From Aquimarina sp. Aq107 (GTDB taxonomy: Bacteria > Bacteroidota > Bacteroidia > Flavobacteriales > Flavobacteriaceae): a stretch of DNA of 64,000 bases. The position numbers and the translations under genes were made by a program. Under the pieces are notes generated by a model. That model did no database searches. It was not told the DNA's origin and was given only the letters and a program-made list of their open reading frames with translations. How positions within the stretch are numbered: the first letter of the stretch is position 1; the number at the start of each line of letters is the position of its first letter. Shown piece after piece: positions 54,885 through 63,261 of this stretch. The DNA lies in contig NZ_OX030782.1 of the NCBI RefSeq assembly GCF_943733665.1, forward strand, positions 3,210,501 to 3,274,500. Reading direction: 5' to 3'.

Positions 54885-54986
54885 ATCATAAAAGGAAGGC
54901 AAGAATATCTTGATGGCTAACTCAAATACTACATTTCATAAAACTTGAACAAAGCTTATATGGAAATTGCCTATCCTTTTTATGAT
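54885..54986. repeat. inverted-repeat leader element, copy 2 (upstream of susC)
   Basis: 102 bp bounded by ATCATAAAAGGAAGGCAA and TTGCCTATCCTTTTTATGAT. Transcribed with susC it would sit in the 5' leader, 41 nt before the start codon, and fold into a long stem. It shares arms and the block TTGATGGCTAACTCAA with copy 1 at 48570. Confidence 0.72.
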
Positions 54987-55035
54987 TACAGTACAAAAGA
55001 AGTAATAGAAATCATAAAGTCGGGTAACCCTTATC

Positions 55036-55095
55036 AAGGTTTACCTTTACCGAATAAACTTTACTTTTTCCGAAGAAAGTTTACTCAAAATATTA
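55036..55095. promoter_or_regulatory. three 20-bp-spaced direct repeats, candidate AraC-type operator
   Basis: AAGGTTTACC (55036), AAACTTTACT (55056) and AAAGTTTACT (55076) repeat at exactly 20-bp intervals. The first two units match at 15 of 20 positions (AAGGTTTACCTTTACCGAAT and AAACTTTACTTTTTCCGAAG). The spacing is two helical turns, typical of AraC-family and related activators. The array lies 190-250 bp upstream of susC, next to decayed copies of the adjacent AraC regulator. Confidence 0.65.
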
Positions 55096-55101
55096 GGAAA
55101 A

Positions 55102-55430
55102 TTAAGCAATAAGAGATTTTACATACTTGAATGTATTAATACGATTGTATTTCTTGAAGGATTTATTAAGCACAACCTAGTTATTGAAACCAAACACATA
55201 AACTATATCTATACTATTAAAAATATTGCGTTTCTTTAGCTTAAAACTTATTGGTTAATTCAGAAAAAAAGGATTCGTATACTTATTAAACTAAATAAGT
55301 ATTTTACAACATTATAGTATACATATAGGAAAGAATCTGAAGTGTACTATTATTTAACGTATACCATTATTGTCATTCAATAGAAGAAATAATTACCTCT
55401 TTTTAATTCTATAGACAAATTTTCGGTGAT
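55102..55430 (-). pseudogene. decayed AraC DNA-binding domain, copy A
   Basis: Minus-strand translation gives ITENLSIELK (intact gene: LTESLSAELK), then a diverged centre, then FNSIDIVYVFGFNN-stop-VVLNKSFKKYNRIN and FKYVKSLIA, ending in TAA. These parallel the intact FNIIDIAYEVGFNNKVTFNKSFKKYNNIT and EYVKSLVA of the gene at 55566. An in-frame stop and an apparent frameshift near 55260 make it non-functional. Tail-to-tail distance to copy B is 333 bp against 348 bp for the same module in the intact gene. Confidence 0.85.
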
Positions 55431-55431
55431 A

Positions 55432-55560
55432 CTATACGAGGCAAAGAGATTTTACATATTCAAAGGGAGTAATATGATTGTATTTCTTGAAGGATTTATT
55501 AAACATAACTTTATTATTAAAACCAATCTCAATAAAAGAAATAGTTATGTCTCTTTAATT
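55432..55560 (-). pseudogene. decayed AraC DNA-binding domain, copy B (internally deleted)
   Basis: Minus-strand translation gives ISFIEIGFNNKVMFNKSFKK, then YNHITPFEYVKSLCLV and a stop. It matches the last 40 residues of the regulator at 55566, whose stop is only 6 bp away. About two thirds of the module is missing. Confidence 0.85.
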
Positions 55561-55565
55561 CTATA

Positions 55566-57077
55566 TTAGGCAACGAGAGATTTAACATACTCAGAAGGAG
55601 TAATATTATTGTATTTCTTGAAGGATTTATTAAATGTAACTTTATTATTAAAACCTACTTCATAAGCGATATCAATAATATTAAATTTTTTATGCTTTTC
55701 ACCTTTTAAAAGCTCTTTTGCTTCTTCGATTCTATATTTATTAATTAACTCAAAAAAGTTTAAATTAAAATGTTCATTTATTATCTGAGAAGTATTATGC
55801 CTCGTTGTGTCCATTAACTCTGAGAGCCCTTGAAGGGTTATATTATTTTGTTTATAGATTTTTTCTTCGTTTAATAAATACAGTAATTTTTCTTTTAATT
55901 CTGCAGATAAGCTTTCCGTAAGTCCAGATTTTACATACTTAGTAACAGGTAATTTATTTTGTGGCTTAGTCTTGATCACCTTTAGGCTTCCGAAAATACT
56001 AGGTTGAACAAAAGCAGTATAACTTACATACAATACTAATAACGCCATTAATCCAACCTGCATATTGAATAGAAAACCACTGTAAATTTTAGAAATAATT
56101 AAAAATGCATAAATACTATATGTGACTATATATACAGAACAAAAAATTACAATATTTCTTTGCCAAACAGATTCAAAACGTAAAACTGATCTCTTGTTTC
56201 TAATTGACTTAATATAAATTTTTAAAACCAATCCGCCATAAATCATAAGTGACATCAATTTCACAATAGTGATTAAAGCACCATGCGGAACGGTACCATT
56301 TAACATCATTTTTAATTTTTCTTCTGCTGATAAAAAATATACTGGCAACAACAAGAATACAATTAATAATACAGTAGGAACTAAATGTAAAAGATCTATA
56401 GTTTTAAAAACATATTTATTAATAACTCTTTTAAAATAAAAATAAATTAAAGGACCATATAAAAATGAAAAAGAAGTAGATATGTACAAACTATGTGAAA
56501 AATAATATTGATAATTTGTCAATAGCGCGCAGATATGTAGAATAAAAAAGGAATGTAGTAATACAAAAAAACTCATTAAAAGATTCGCCACTTTGTCCGA
56601 ACGCTTTCTAAGATTTAGAACTATCGCAACAAAAAAACCAATGAAACCGACATACAAACAAAAAATCGACCACAAATCAACTTTTTTGAGATACTTATTT
56701 GCTAATAGCTGATAAGGTTCAGAGTCACTTATATTATTAAAGAAACTATGACCTGCAAAAGAAATATCCAAACTTGCTTTCACATACCTATCAATATATT
56801 GTACGGCAAGCTCCGGTTCTCTCATTTCGGAATAGGTAAAAGCCAACTTCTGAAATACTGATAAAGAATCCGCTTGTTTTTCTTCTAATGCATTAAGATA
56901 TCTATCAATTACAGATTGATATTGCTCTTTAGTATCATACCTATCTTGAGTGTAGGACAAAGTATTCTCCTTATCTATTATTCCATTGCTACCAAAACCA
57001 TATATGGTTGAAGAAATGGAAAATAAAACAAAGATACCTAGTAAAGATATTTTTATATATTTTTTTGAGTTAGCCAC
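55566..57077 (-). CDS. membrane-anchored AraC-family transcriptional regulator
   Basis: 503 aa. Signal-anchor helix (ISLLGIFVLFSISSTIYGF), an extracytoplasmic TPR-like stretch (about 45-120), seven membrane helices (about 135-365), then a cytoplasmic AraC helix-turn-helix domain (LSELMDTTRHNTSQIINEHF, DIAYEVGFNNKVTFNKSFKK, ITPSEYVK). The architecture suits a sensor that reads an outer or periplasmic signal and controls the neighbouring susC operon. The two residues stretches KYVKSG (linker) and EYVKSL (tail) flank the DNA-binding domain; tail copies have been duplicated downstream (see the pseudogenes). Confidence 0.92.
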   Translation of the reverse strand: MANSKKYIKISLLGIFVLFSISSTIYGFGSNGIIDKENTLSYTQDRYDTKEQYQSVIDRYLNALEEKQADSLSVFQKLAFTYSEMREPELAVQYIDRYVKASLDISFAGHSFFNNISDSEPYQLLANKYLKKVDLWSIFCLYVGFIGFFVAIVLNLRKRSDKVANLLMSFFVLLHSFFILHICALLTNYQYYFSHSLYISTSFSFLYGPLIYFYFKRVINKYVFKTIDLLHLVPTVLLIVFLLLPVYFLSAEEKLKMMLNGTVPHGALITIVKLMSLMIYGGLVLKIYIKSIRNKRSVLRFESVWQRNIVIFCSVYIVTYSIYAFLIISKIYSGFLFNMQVGLMALLVLYVSYTAFVQPSIFGSLKVIKTKPQNKLPVTKYVKSGLTESLSAELKEKLLYLLNEEKIYKQNNITLQGLSELMDTTRHNTSQIINEHFNLNFFELINKYRIEEAKELLKGEKHKKFNIIDIAYEVGFNNKVTFNKSFKKYNNITPSEYVKSLVA

Positions 57078-57304
57078 ACAATTATTACTAAATAATTATT
57101 GATTCTAATTTACGACAACTTTTTCTTAATTTTTTCACAATAGAGCGTCTCCCGATAATATCTTACTAAAAAACTCAATAAAATCAACAGTTTTGAAACT
57201 AAAATTTATTTTAAAAAAATATGGTATTACCGTAAATAACTTACAAAATATCAATAAAATTATAATTTTTATTATCCGAAAAATGGAAAAAAAGCATCAT
57301 TATA

Positions 57305-58078
57305 TTATATTTTTTTCGCTTCTTCCCAAAACACATCCATTTCGGCAAGTGTCATGTCCTGTAAACTCTTACTTTTTTCTTTTGCTTTTTTTTCCAAATA
57401 CTGAAACCGTTTTATAAACTTTTTATTGGTTCGTTCTAACGCGTCCTCTGGATTAATATTTAAGAAACGAGCATAATTGATCATCGAGAATAATACATCG
57501 CCAAACTCAGACTCTATCTTATCAGCATCTTGTTTTTCAATTTCGTCTTGAAGTTCTCCTAATTCTTCCTCTAGTTTTTCGAAAACCTGTTGTGGCTCTT
57601 CCCAATCGAAACCAACTCCTGCAACCTTATCCTGTATACGACTTGCTTTGACTAAAGCAGGTAAAGACTTAGGAACACCTTCCAAAACACTATTCTTACC
57701 TTCTTTAAGTTTTAAATTCTCCCAATTTCGTTTTACATCTTCTTCATCAGTTACTTCTACATCACCATAAATATGAGGATGACGACTAATTAATTTTTCA
57801 CATATTTCATTGGCTACATCTGCAATATCAAAATCTTTAGTTTCACTTCCTATTTTAGCATAAAAAACTATATGTAATAGTAAATCTCCAAGCTCTTTTT
57901 TAACCTCATTTAAATTATTATCTAATATCGCATCACCTAGTTCATAAGTTTCTTCAATAGTAAGATGCCTAAGTGACTGTAATGTCTGTTTTTTATCCCA
58001 TGGACATTGCTCTCGCAATTCATCCATTATAGTAAGCAACCTATCAAAAGCTTTTAATTGATTTTCCCTAGAGTTCAT
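57305..58078 (-). CDS. mazG: nucleoside triphosphate pyrophosphohydrolase MazG
   Basis: 257 aa, full length. Two MazG domains: CPWDKKQTLQSLRHLTIEETYEL with KKELGDLLLHIVFYAKIG (EExxE, ExxD magnesium ligands) and a second with QDEIEKQDADKIESEFGDVL. The ISRHPHIYGDV block is diagnostic. It removes non-canonical NTPs and lowers ppGpp-linked stress. Single gene. Confidence 0.95.
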   Translation of the reverse strand: MNSRENQLKAFDRLLTIMDELREQCPWDKKQTLQSLRHLTIEETYELGDAILDNNLNEVKKELGDLLLHIVFYAKIGSETKDFDIADVANEICEKLISRHPHIYGDVEVTDEEDVKRNWENLKLKEGKNSVLEGVPKSLPALVKASRIQDKVAGVGFDWEEPQQVFEKLEEELGELQDEIEKQDADKIESEFGDVLFSMINYARFLNINPEDALERTNKKFIKRFQYLEKKAKEKSKSLQDMTLAEMDVFWEEAKKI

Positions 58079-58196
58079 TGTATAGTTTTATTTCAAAAAT
58101 AAGGATAATATCATGCTCCTTATAATTTAAGAATAAAAGTAATTTTTTATAAAAAAACTATAGATTTGAAGTTCTCTTAACAGTAATACAATTTAT

Positions 58197-58340
58197 ATGC
58201 ACTCTATTAAAATTCTTTTTGCTTGTATATACGCTGACGGACATTTTAATCCGATGACTCAATTAGCAGTGCATCTAAAAAAAAGCGTGATGTAAGATGG
58301 TATACAGGGAATACTCATGAAAAAATTAAACTCCTATGAT
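58197..58340 (+). pseudogene. glycosyltransferase N-terminal fragment (relic)
   Basis: From ATG 58197 the frame gives MHSIKILFACIYADGHFNP then MTQLAVHLKKS-V-M-stop; shifting by one frame continues with KKRDVRWYTGNTHEKIKLL-stop. Both pieces match the start of MGT/UGT-type glycosyltransferases (ILFxxxPADGHFNPLTxLAVHLK...DVRWYTG). A frameshift in the A-run and a stop leave about 45 codons. The ORF lacks the rest of the roughly 400-aa protein. Confidence 0.75.
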
Positions 58341-58396
58341 ACTTAAATATTTGTAAGAAATACATTTTGGATTTAGTATTTTCTAAAACCAAGTAA

Positions 58397-59341
58397 TCAA
58401 AGTTGAATTTCACTCATTGTTCTCTGTATTTCTTTAAAATTAGACACTAGATCTTTCACTATTTCATCAACTGGTTTGATATTATTAATCAAGCCTGATA
58501 CCTGTCCTATTTCAAGTTCTCCTTCTATCAGATCTCCTTCGAACATTCCCTTTTTAGCTCTTGCACGACCCAATAATGTTTTTAACTCTTCTAATGATGT
58601 TCCTTTATCATACAATGCCGCAACATCATTATAAAATTTATTTTTCAACATTCTTACAGGAGCTAACTCCTTTAATGTAAGCTGTGTATCACCTTCCTTA
58701 GCATCAACCACCATTTGTTTAAAGCTATGATGAGAAGAAGCTTCTTCACTTGCGACAAACCTACTACCAATCTGAACTCCATCAGCTCCCAATGCCATTA
58801 CAGCAAACATAGAAGAACCTGTGGCAATACCTCCAGCTGCAATTAAAGGAATCCTAATCTTTTCTTTTACCATGGGAATTAATGCCAAGGTAGTTGTCTC
58901 ATCTCTTCCATTATGACCTCCTGCTTCGAAACCTTCAGCTACAACAGCGTCTACTCCGGCATCTTGTGCTTTCATAGCAAATTTCAAGCTACTTACGACA
59001 TGTACCACAGTAATACCTTTCTGTTTAAGATAAGAAGTATATGTTTTAGGATTACCTGCAGATGTAAAAACTATCTTAACTTCTTCTTCAATTATAATCT
59101 CTATAATTTCTTGAAGATTTGGATATAACATAGGAACATTTACGCCAAAGGGCTTATCCGTTGCTTTTTTACATTTCTGAATATGTTCTCTTAATACATC
59201 TGGGTACATAGAACCTGCTCCAATAAGTCCCAAACCTCCAGAATTACTAACTGCACTTGCAAGTTTCCATCCACTTGCCCAAATCATCCCACCTTGAACA
59301 ATAGGATATTCGATTTTAAAAAGTTCTTTGACCTTATTCAT
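58397..59341 (-). CDS. nitronate monooxygenase / FabK-like flavoprotein
   Basis: 314 aa, FMN-dependent TIM barrel. Hallmarks: YPIVQGGMIWASGWKLA, GGLGLIGAGSM, EGFEAGGHNG, PLIAAGGIATGS and GADGVQIGSRFVASEE. Family members are nitronate monooxygenases or the enoyl-ACP reductase FabK; the two cannot be told apart from motifs, and FabV already supplies an enoyl reductase here. The start codon shares a base with the upstream stop (TAATG, 1-bp overlap), so translation is coupled to the subtilase. Confidence 0.87.
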   Translation of the reverse strand: MNKVKELFKIEYPIVQGGMIWASGWKLASAVSNSGGLGLIGAGSMYPDVLREHIQKCKKATDKPFGVNVPMLYPNLQEIIEIIIEEEVKIVFTSAGNPKTYTSYLKQKGITVVHVVSSLKFAMKAQDAGVDAVVAEGFEAGGHNGRDETTTLALIPMVKEKIRIPLIAAGGIATGSSMFAVMALGADGVQIGSRFVASEEASSHHSFKQMVVDAKEGDTQLTLKELAPVRMLKNKFYNDVAALYDKGTSLEELKTLLGRARAKKGMFEGDLIEGELEIGQVSGLINNIKPVDEIVKDLVSNFKEIQRTMSEIQL

Positions 59342-60960
59342 TAGTTTTTAGATATCTTCATTGTATGACGCGAGGTACCAGAAATCAATTCTATTAAATA
59401 TAAACCGCTTGACAAATCATTTAGCCCAATAGATTTTCCACTTTTCAAACTTTCTGATTTGACTAATTTGCCCTCAGCTGTAAAAATTCTAATTTTAACT
59501 GACTCCACAGTTGTAAAATCAAAAAACAATCTATCATTTACAGGATTTGGATATATTCTAAAATCATCTGATAAATTTTCATCAACCGATAAATTTTCCA
59601 CTATAGTCCTAAAATTTGGAATTCCATACCCTAATTGAGTATTAGGATTGTTATATAATGATGCTGATTCTCTTATTAATTGCATAATTTCTGCATTTGT
59701 CATAGATGGAAAAGCCTGCCATAAACAAGTTACTGCTCCTGCTATAATTGGAGCGCTAAAAGAAGTCCCACTTCTACTAGCCACAGAATTATCTGATATT
59801 AAAACTGTAGCAGCTAATCCTCTTGCCACTACATCTGGTTTAACTCGATTATCAGCTGTAGGACCTCTTGAACTAAATGATGCATAATTACCTGCTCCAT
59901 CAACAGCTCCAACAGTAAGCACGCCTTCAGAATCTCCTGGAGCGGTTATAATACCCCAACTACTATTTCCTGAATTACCAGCAGAAGAAACTAATAACAT
60001 CCCTTTTTCAAAAGCCATATTTGCTCCTCTAGTAATAAAGGTAGTCTTTCCATCCATATCGGATACACTATACTCATAAGCTGGATTACTAAAACCATTA
60101 GAATATCCTAAAGAAGTATTAATTACATCTACTCCTAAACTATCAGCTCTTTCAGCTGCTTCTACCCATAATGATTCTTCTTTAGGTCCTTCTGTTACTA
60201 TATCTTCTGTTATAAATAAATGATATTTGGCATCTGGAGCTGTTCCCACAAATTCTCCATCAATAAAACCTGCAATATCACTAAAAGTTTGTGTTCCATG
60301 CGTATTTCCCGAAAAGGAAAACTCATCATCATCTCGTCTTACAAAATCATACCCAGCTAACAATCTACCTTCATCTCTAATACGTTTAAACCCTTCCATG
60401 GTATCAACATTAAGAAAACCAGAATCCATAATAGCTATAATCATTCCTGAACCTGTGTAATCTAATTCATGCAAGTAATCAGCATTCAATTGTTGAATTT
60501 GTTGAGCAGCACTACCGTAATCAAATGTAGTATTAACTTCAAATTTATTACTCTCTTGAAAAAAATTATCCCTTTTACGAATTATAGGTGTACCTGTATC
60601 TAAAGAATTATCAGCATAATCTATCTCAACTACAAAATTCAAATTCAATAAATCATTAATATCAGACTGAGTACCTCTAACAAAAACACAATTAAACCAC
60701 TTAGACTTAGCAAGTACTGTGATTCCTTCTATACTTTTAACCTTTGATATATATCCCTCATTTACAGGAACATCTTTCTCATCTATTACGACATTATGAA
60801 GACTTTTTCTATCAATAGACTCTTGTGTAAGAATAGATAAAGGATTTGCTATACTATTAGCTACATCTTCCTTATCTTTAAAATACACCCAGGCATCTTC
60901 AGTCTGCGCAATTCCCCATTGAGTAATACAAAAAAGTAGAAGGATAATTATTTTTCTCAT
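59341..60960 (-). CDS. subtilisin-like S8 peptidase with T9SS C-terminus
   Basis: 539 aa. Signal peptide (IIILLLFCITQWGIAQ), an I9-like propeptide (20-140), catalytic triad D179 (AIMDSGF), H221 (GNTHGTQ) and S400 (SGTSFSAPI), with the oxyanion Asn near AGNSGNSS. The last 75 residues (RIYPNPVNDRLFFDF, GLYLIELISG) are a type IX secretion sorting domain, so it is exported to the surface or medium. Its stop overlaps the downstream flavoprotein start. Confidence 0.95.
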   Translation of the reverse strand: MRKIIILLLFCITQWGIAQTEDAWVYFKDKEDVANSIANPLSILTQESIDRKSLHNVVIDEKDVPVNEGYISKVKSIEGITVLAKSKWFNCVFVRGTQSDINDLLNLNFVVEIDYADNSLDTGTPIIRKRDNFFQESNKFEVNTTFDYGSAAQQIQQLNADYLHELDYTGSGMIIAIMDSGFLNVDTMEGFKRIRDEGRLLAGYDFVRRDDDEFSFSGNTHGTQTFSDIAGFIDGEFVGTAPDAKYHLFITEDIVTEGPKEESLWVEAAERADSLGVDVINTSLGYSNGFSNPAYEYSVSDMDGKTTFITRGANMAFEKGMLLVSSAGNSGNSSWGIITAPGDSEGVLTVGAVDGAGNYASFSSRGPTADNRVKPDVVARGLAATVLISDNSVASRSGTSFSAPIIAGAVTCLWQAFPSMTNAEIMQLIRESASLYNNPNTQLGYGIPNFRTIVENLSVDENLSDDFRIYPNPVNDRLFFDFTTVESVKIRIFTAEGKLVKSESLKSGKSIGLNDLSSGLYLIELISGTSRHTMKISKN

Positions 60961-60988
60961 AGCATTGAAGTTTAAAAATCTTTACAAT

Positions 60989-62176
60989 TTACGAAATTAC
61001 TCCAGACCCAACTAATTCTTCATCAATATACCAAGCAACAAATTGTCCCTCTGTAATTGCACTCTGAGGGTTTTTAAAAACAATATACATACCTGAATCT
61101 ACTTGATATAAAGTTGCCTTATCAAGAGGTTGTCGATATCGTATTCTTGCCATTACATCTAATTCTTGATCTATCTGCAATTTAATATCTGATCGCACCC
61201 AGTGTAATTCTTCATTACTAATAAAAAGAGCTCTTCTATATAAACCGGGATGTGCTTTACCTTGTCCAGTATAAATCACATTAGTATTCACATCAGTTTC
61301 GATAACAAACAATGGTTCTGGAGTACCTCCTACTGCCAAACCTTTTCGTTGTCCTTTGGTATAATAATGCGCCCCTTGATGTTGCCCAACTACTTTCCCA
61401 TCAGCGATATTGTATTGATATTTTAAAGAAAGAAACTCTAATTCTTCTTTTTTAGAATTAAAATTCGGAATCGTTCTATTATACATTTCTTCTGTACAAG
61501 AAATCTCAATAATATCTCCTTGTTTTGGTTGTAATTTTTGTTGAAGGAATTCTGGGAGTCTTACTTTTCCTATAAAACATAACCCTTGTGAATCTTTCTT
61601 ATCCGCGGTAATAAGATTTTGTTCTTTTGCAATCTCTCTTACTTCAGGTTTTAGTAATTCACCAACCGGAAAAAGGGTTTTTGATAATTGATCCTGTGAT
61701 AATTGGCATAAAAAATAAGATTGATCTTTATTAGGATCTTTTCCTGCCAATAGGCGGTGTACCTCTTTTCCTTCTTTTATTATTGTATCTTTTCTACAAT
61801 AATGTCCTGTTGCAACATAATCCGCACCTAAAGACATTGCTATTTTTAAAAAAACATCAAACTTAATCTCTCGATTACATAGTACATCTGGATTTGGTGT
61901 TCTTCCTTTTTCATACTCGTTGAACATATAATCCACGATACGTTCTTTATACTCTTCACTAAGATCAACTGTCTGAAAAGGTATACCCAGTTTTTCTGCT
62001 ACAAGTAAAGCATCATTACTATCATCTAACCATGGACATTCGTCAGAAATAGTAACAGAATCATCGTGCCAATTTTTCATAAAAAGACCTATCACTTCAT
62101 ATCCTTGTTCCTTTAAAAGATATGCCGCTACACTTGAATCTACTCCTCCTGATAAACCTACAATAACCCTTTTCAT
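60989..62176 (-). CDS. mnmA: tRNA-specific 2-thiouridylase MnmA
   Basis: 395 aa from the ATG at 62176 (a TTG two codons upstream is in frame but not family-typical). PP-loop [13 protein letters not shown] (9-21), catalytic Cys C100 ([12 protein letters not shown]) and C200 (SQGLCFIGK), and the C-terminal [10 protein letters not shown]. It makes 2-thiouridine at position 34 of tRNA for Lys, Glu and Gln. The subtilase gene is 28 bp downstream. Confidence 0.96.
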   Translation of the reverse strand: MKRVIVGLSGGVDSSVAAYLLKEQGYEVIGLFMKNWHDDSVTISDECPWLDDSNDALLVAEKLGIPFQTVDLSEEYKERIVDYMFNEYEKGRTPNPDVLCNREIKFDVFLKIAMSLGADYVATGHYCRKDTIIKEGKEVHRLLAGKDPNKDQSYFLCQLSQDQLSKTLFPVGELLKPEVREIAKEQNLITADKKDSQGLCFIGKVRLPEFLQQKLQPKQGDIIEISCTEEMYNRTIPNFNSKKEELEFLSLKYQYNIADGKVVGQHQGAHYYTKGQRKGLAVGGTPEPLFVIETDVNTNVIYTGQGKAHPGLYRRALFISNEELHWVRSDIKLQIDQELDVMARIRYRQPLDKATLYQVDSGMYIVFKNPQSAITEGQFVAWYIDEELVGSGVIS

Positions 62177-62254
62177 TACCAACGCTTTCTTTACTTAATA
62201 TCTTCAAAAAATGAAGAAATCTTTATTTTAAAAATTATCTGCAAAAATAATAAA

Positions 62255-62282
62255 TAAAAAAAGCAATGCTTATGCATTGCTC
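62255..62282 (-). terminator. terminator of the YwqK-type gene
   Basis: On the minus strand AGCAATGC-ATAA-GCATTGCT followed by T7AT, an ideal rho-independent terminator between the gene at 62320 and mnmA. Confidence 0.92.
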
Positions 62283-62319
62283 TAAGGTTTTATCTATCTA
62301 TCGATTCTAAAAATTGATA

Positions 62320-63006
62320 CTATGAACCTGTTTTTCCAAGAGGAAATGTTTTCTGTTCTAATAACTTCCCATTTTCATAATAATTCCACACTCCATCTTT
62401 ACGGTCCCTTTTATAAGTACCCTCTATTTTAACTTTTCCCTTTACATCATAGTATTTAGTAATTCCATGTAATTGGTCATCTACATAAGTAAACTCCTTA
62501 ATTAAAACTCCTTTCTGGGAATATACTATTCGTTTACCTTGCTTTTTACCGTTAGTATAAATTATTTTTTCGGTTAGCTGACCATTTTCAAAATATGTTT
62601 TCTGTTCTCCATCTAATTTTCCAGCTTTATATTCTTCAGTCATCATTATTTCAGAGGATCCTTTATGATAATAAGTCCATACTCCAACTCTTTGCTTACC
62701 AAACATTTTTCCTTTACTAATAACCTTTCCTTTAACAGTAAAGTATTTTATTTGCACACTATCACTATCGGAAGAAAAAACTTTAATAGCTGTTGGCATT
62801 TTTCCACTATTTGGTTTATAAAACTTAAACTCTCCAACTTCTTTGCCGTGATCGAAAGTTCCTTCATAGCGAAGTTGATCACTATTCTCATATTTCTTTT
62901 GCCATTTTCCATGTCTCTTACCATCTGCATCAAAAGAGTTAAACTTCTGAGCATATCCTATAGCGGTTATGTAAGTAAAAACGAAAAACAAAAATCTATT
63001 TCGCAT
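62320..63006 (-). CDS. MORN-2/YwqK-type repeat protein
   Basis: 228 aa. Signal peptide (MRNRFLFFVFTYITAIGYAQ), then repeated units of about 20-25 residues: FDADGKRHGKWQKKYEN, LRYEGTFDHGKEVGEFKFYK, MTEEYKAGKLDGEQKTYFENGQL and GTYKRDRKDGVWNYYENG. These match the MORN-2 repeats of YwqK-like proteins, often annotated as antitoxins but with unproven function. No toxin gene lies beside it. Confidence 0.9.
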   Translation of the reverse strand: MRNRFLFFVFTYITAIGYAQKFNSFDADGKRHGKWQKKYENSDQLRYEGTFDHGKEVGEFKFYKPNSGKMPTAIKVFSSDSDSVQIKYFTVKGKVISKGKMFGKQRVGVWTYYHKGSSEIMMTEEYKAGKLDGEQKTYFENGQLTEKIIYTNGKKQGKRIVYSQKGVLIKEFTYVDDQLHGITKYYDVKGKVKIEGTYKRDRKDGVWNYYENGKLLEQKTFPLGKTGS

Positions 63007-63261
63007 GGTTTTATTTCATTTTTAGTAATTTGATAATCCAAAAAACATACCAATATTCATCAAAAATATAATCAAAAGAAAATATTTTATTTTTTTATCT
63101 AAAAAAATCCTACAAAAAAAACATTAAAACTTCTAAAAAAACAACTAACTAATCTCAAAACCACACCTTGTTAACTTTTGTTTAACAAATTATTGAAAAT
63201 ATATGAAATAAATACTCCGTTAGCTTATCTGAACAAATTTTAACTTTTAAAACTCAAAAAA

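Noticed and set aside
57193-57417. 74-codon plus-strand ORF between the AraC and mazG genes
   Set aside because: It runs into mazG on the opposite strand and its residues follow the low-complexity AT content.
62320-63006. Toxin-antitoxin system at the YwqK-type gene
   Set aside because: The repeat protein is often named an antitoxin, but there is no toxin gene nearby and the signal peptide argues for an exported role.
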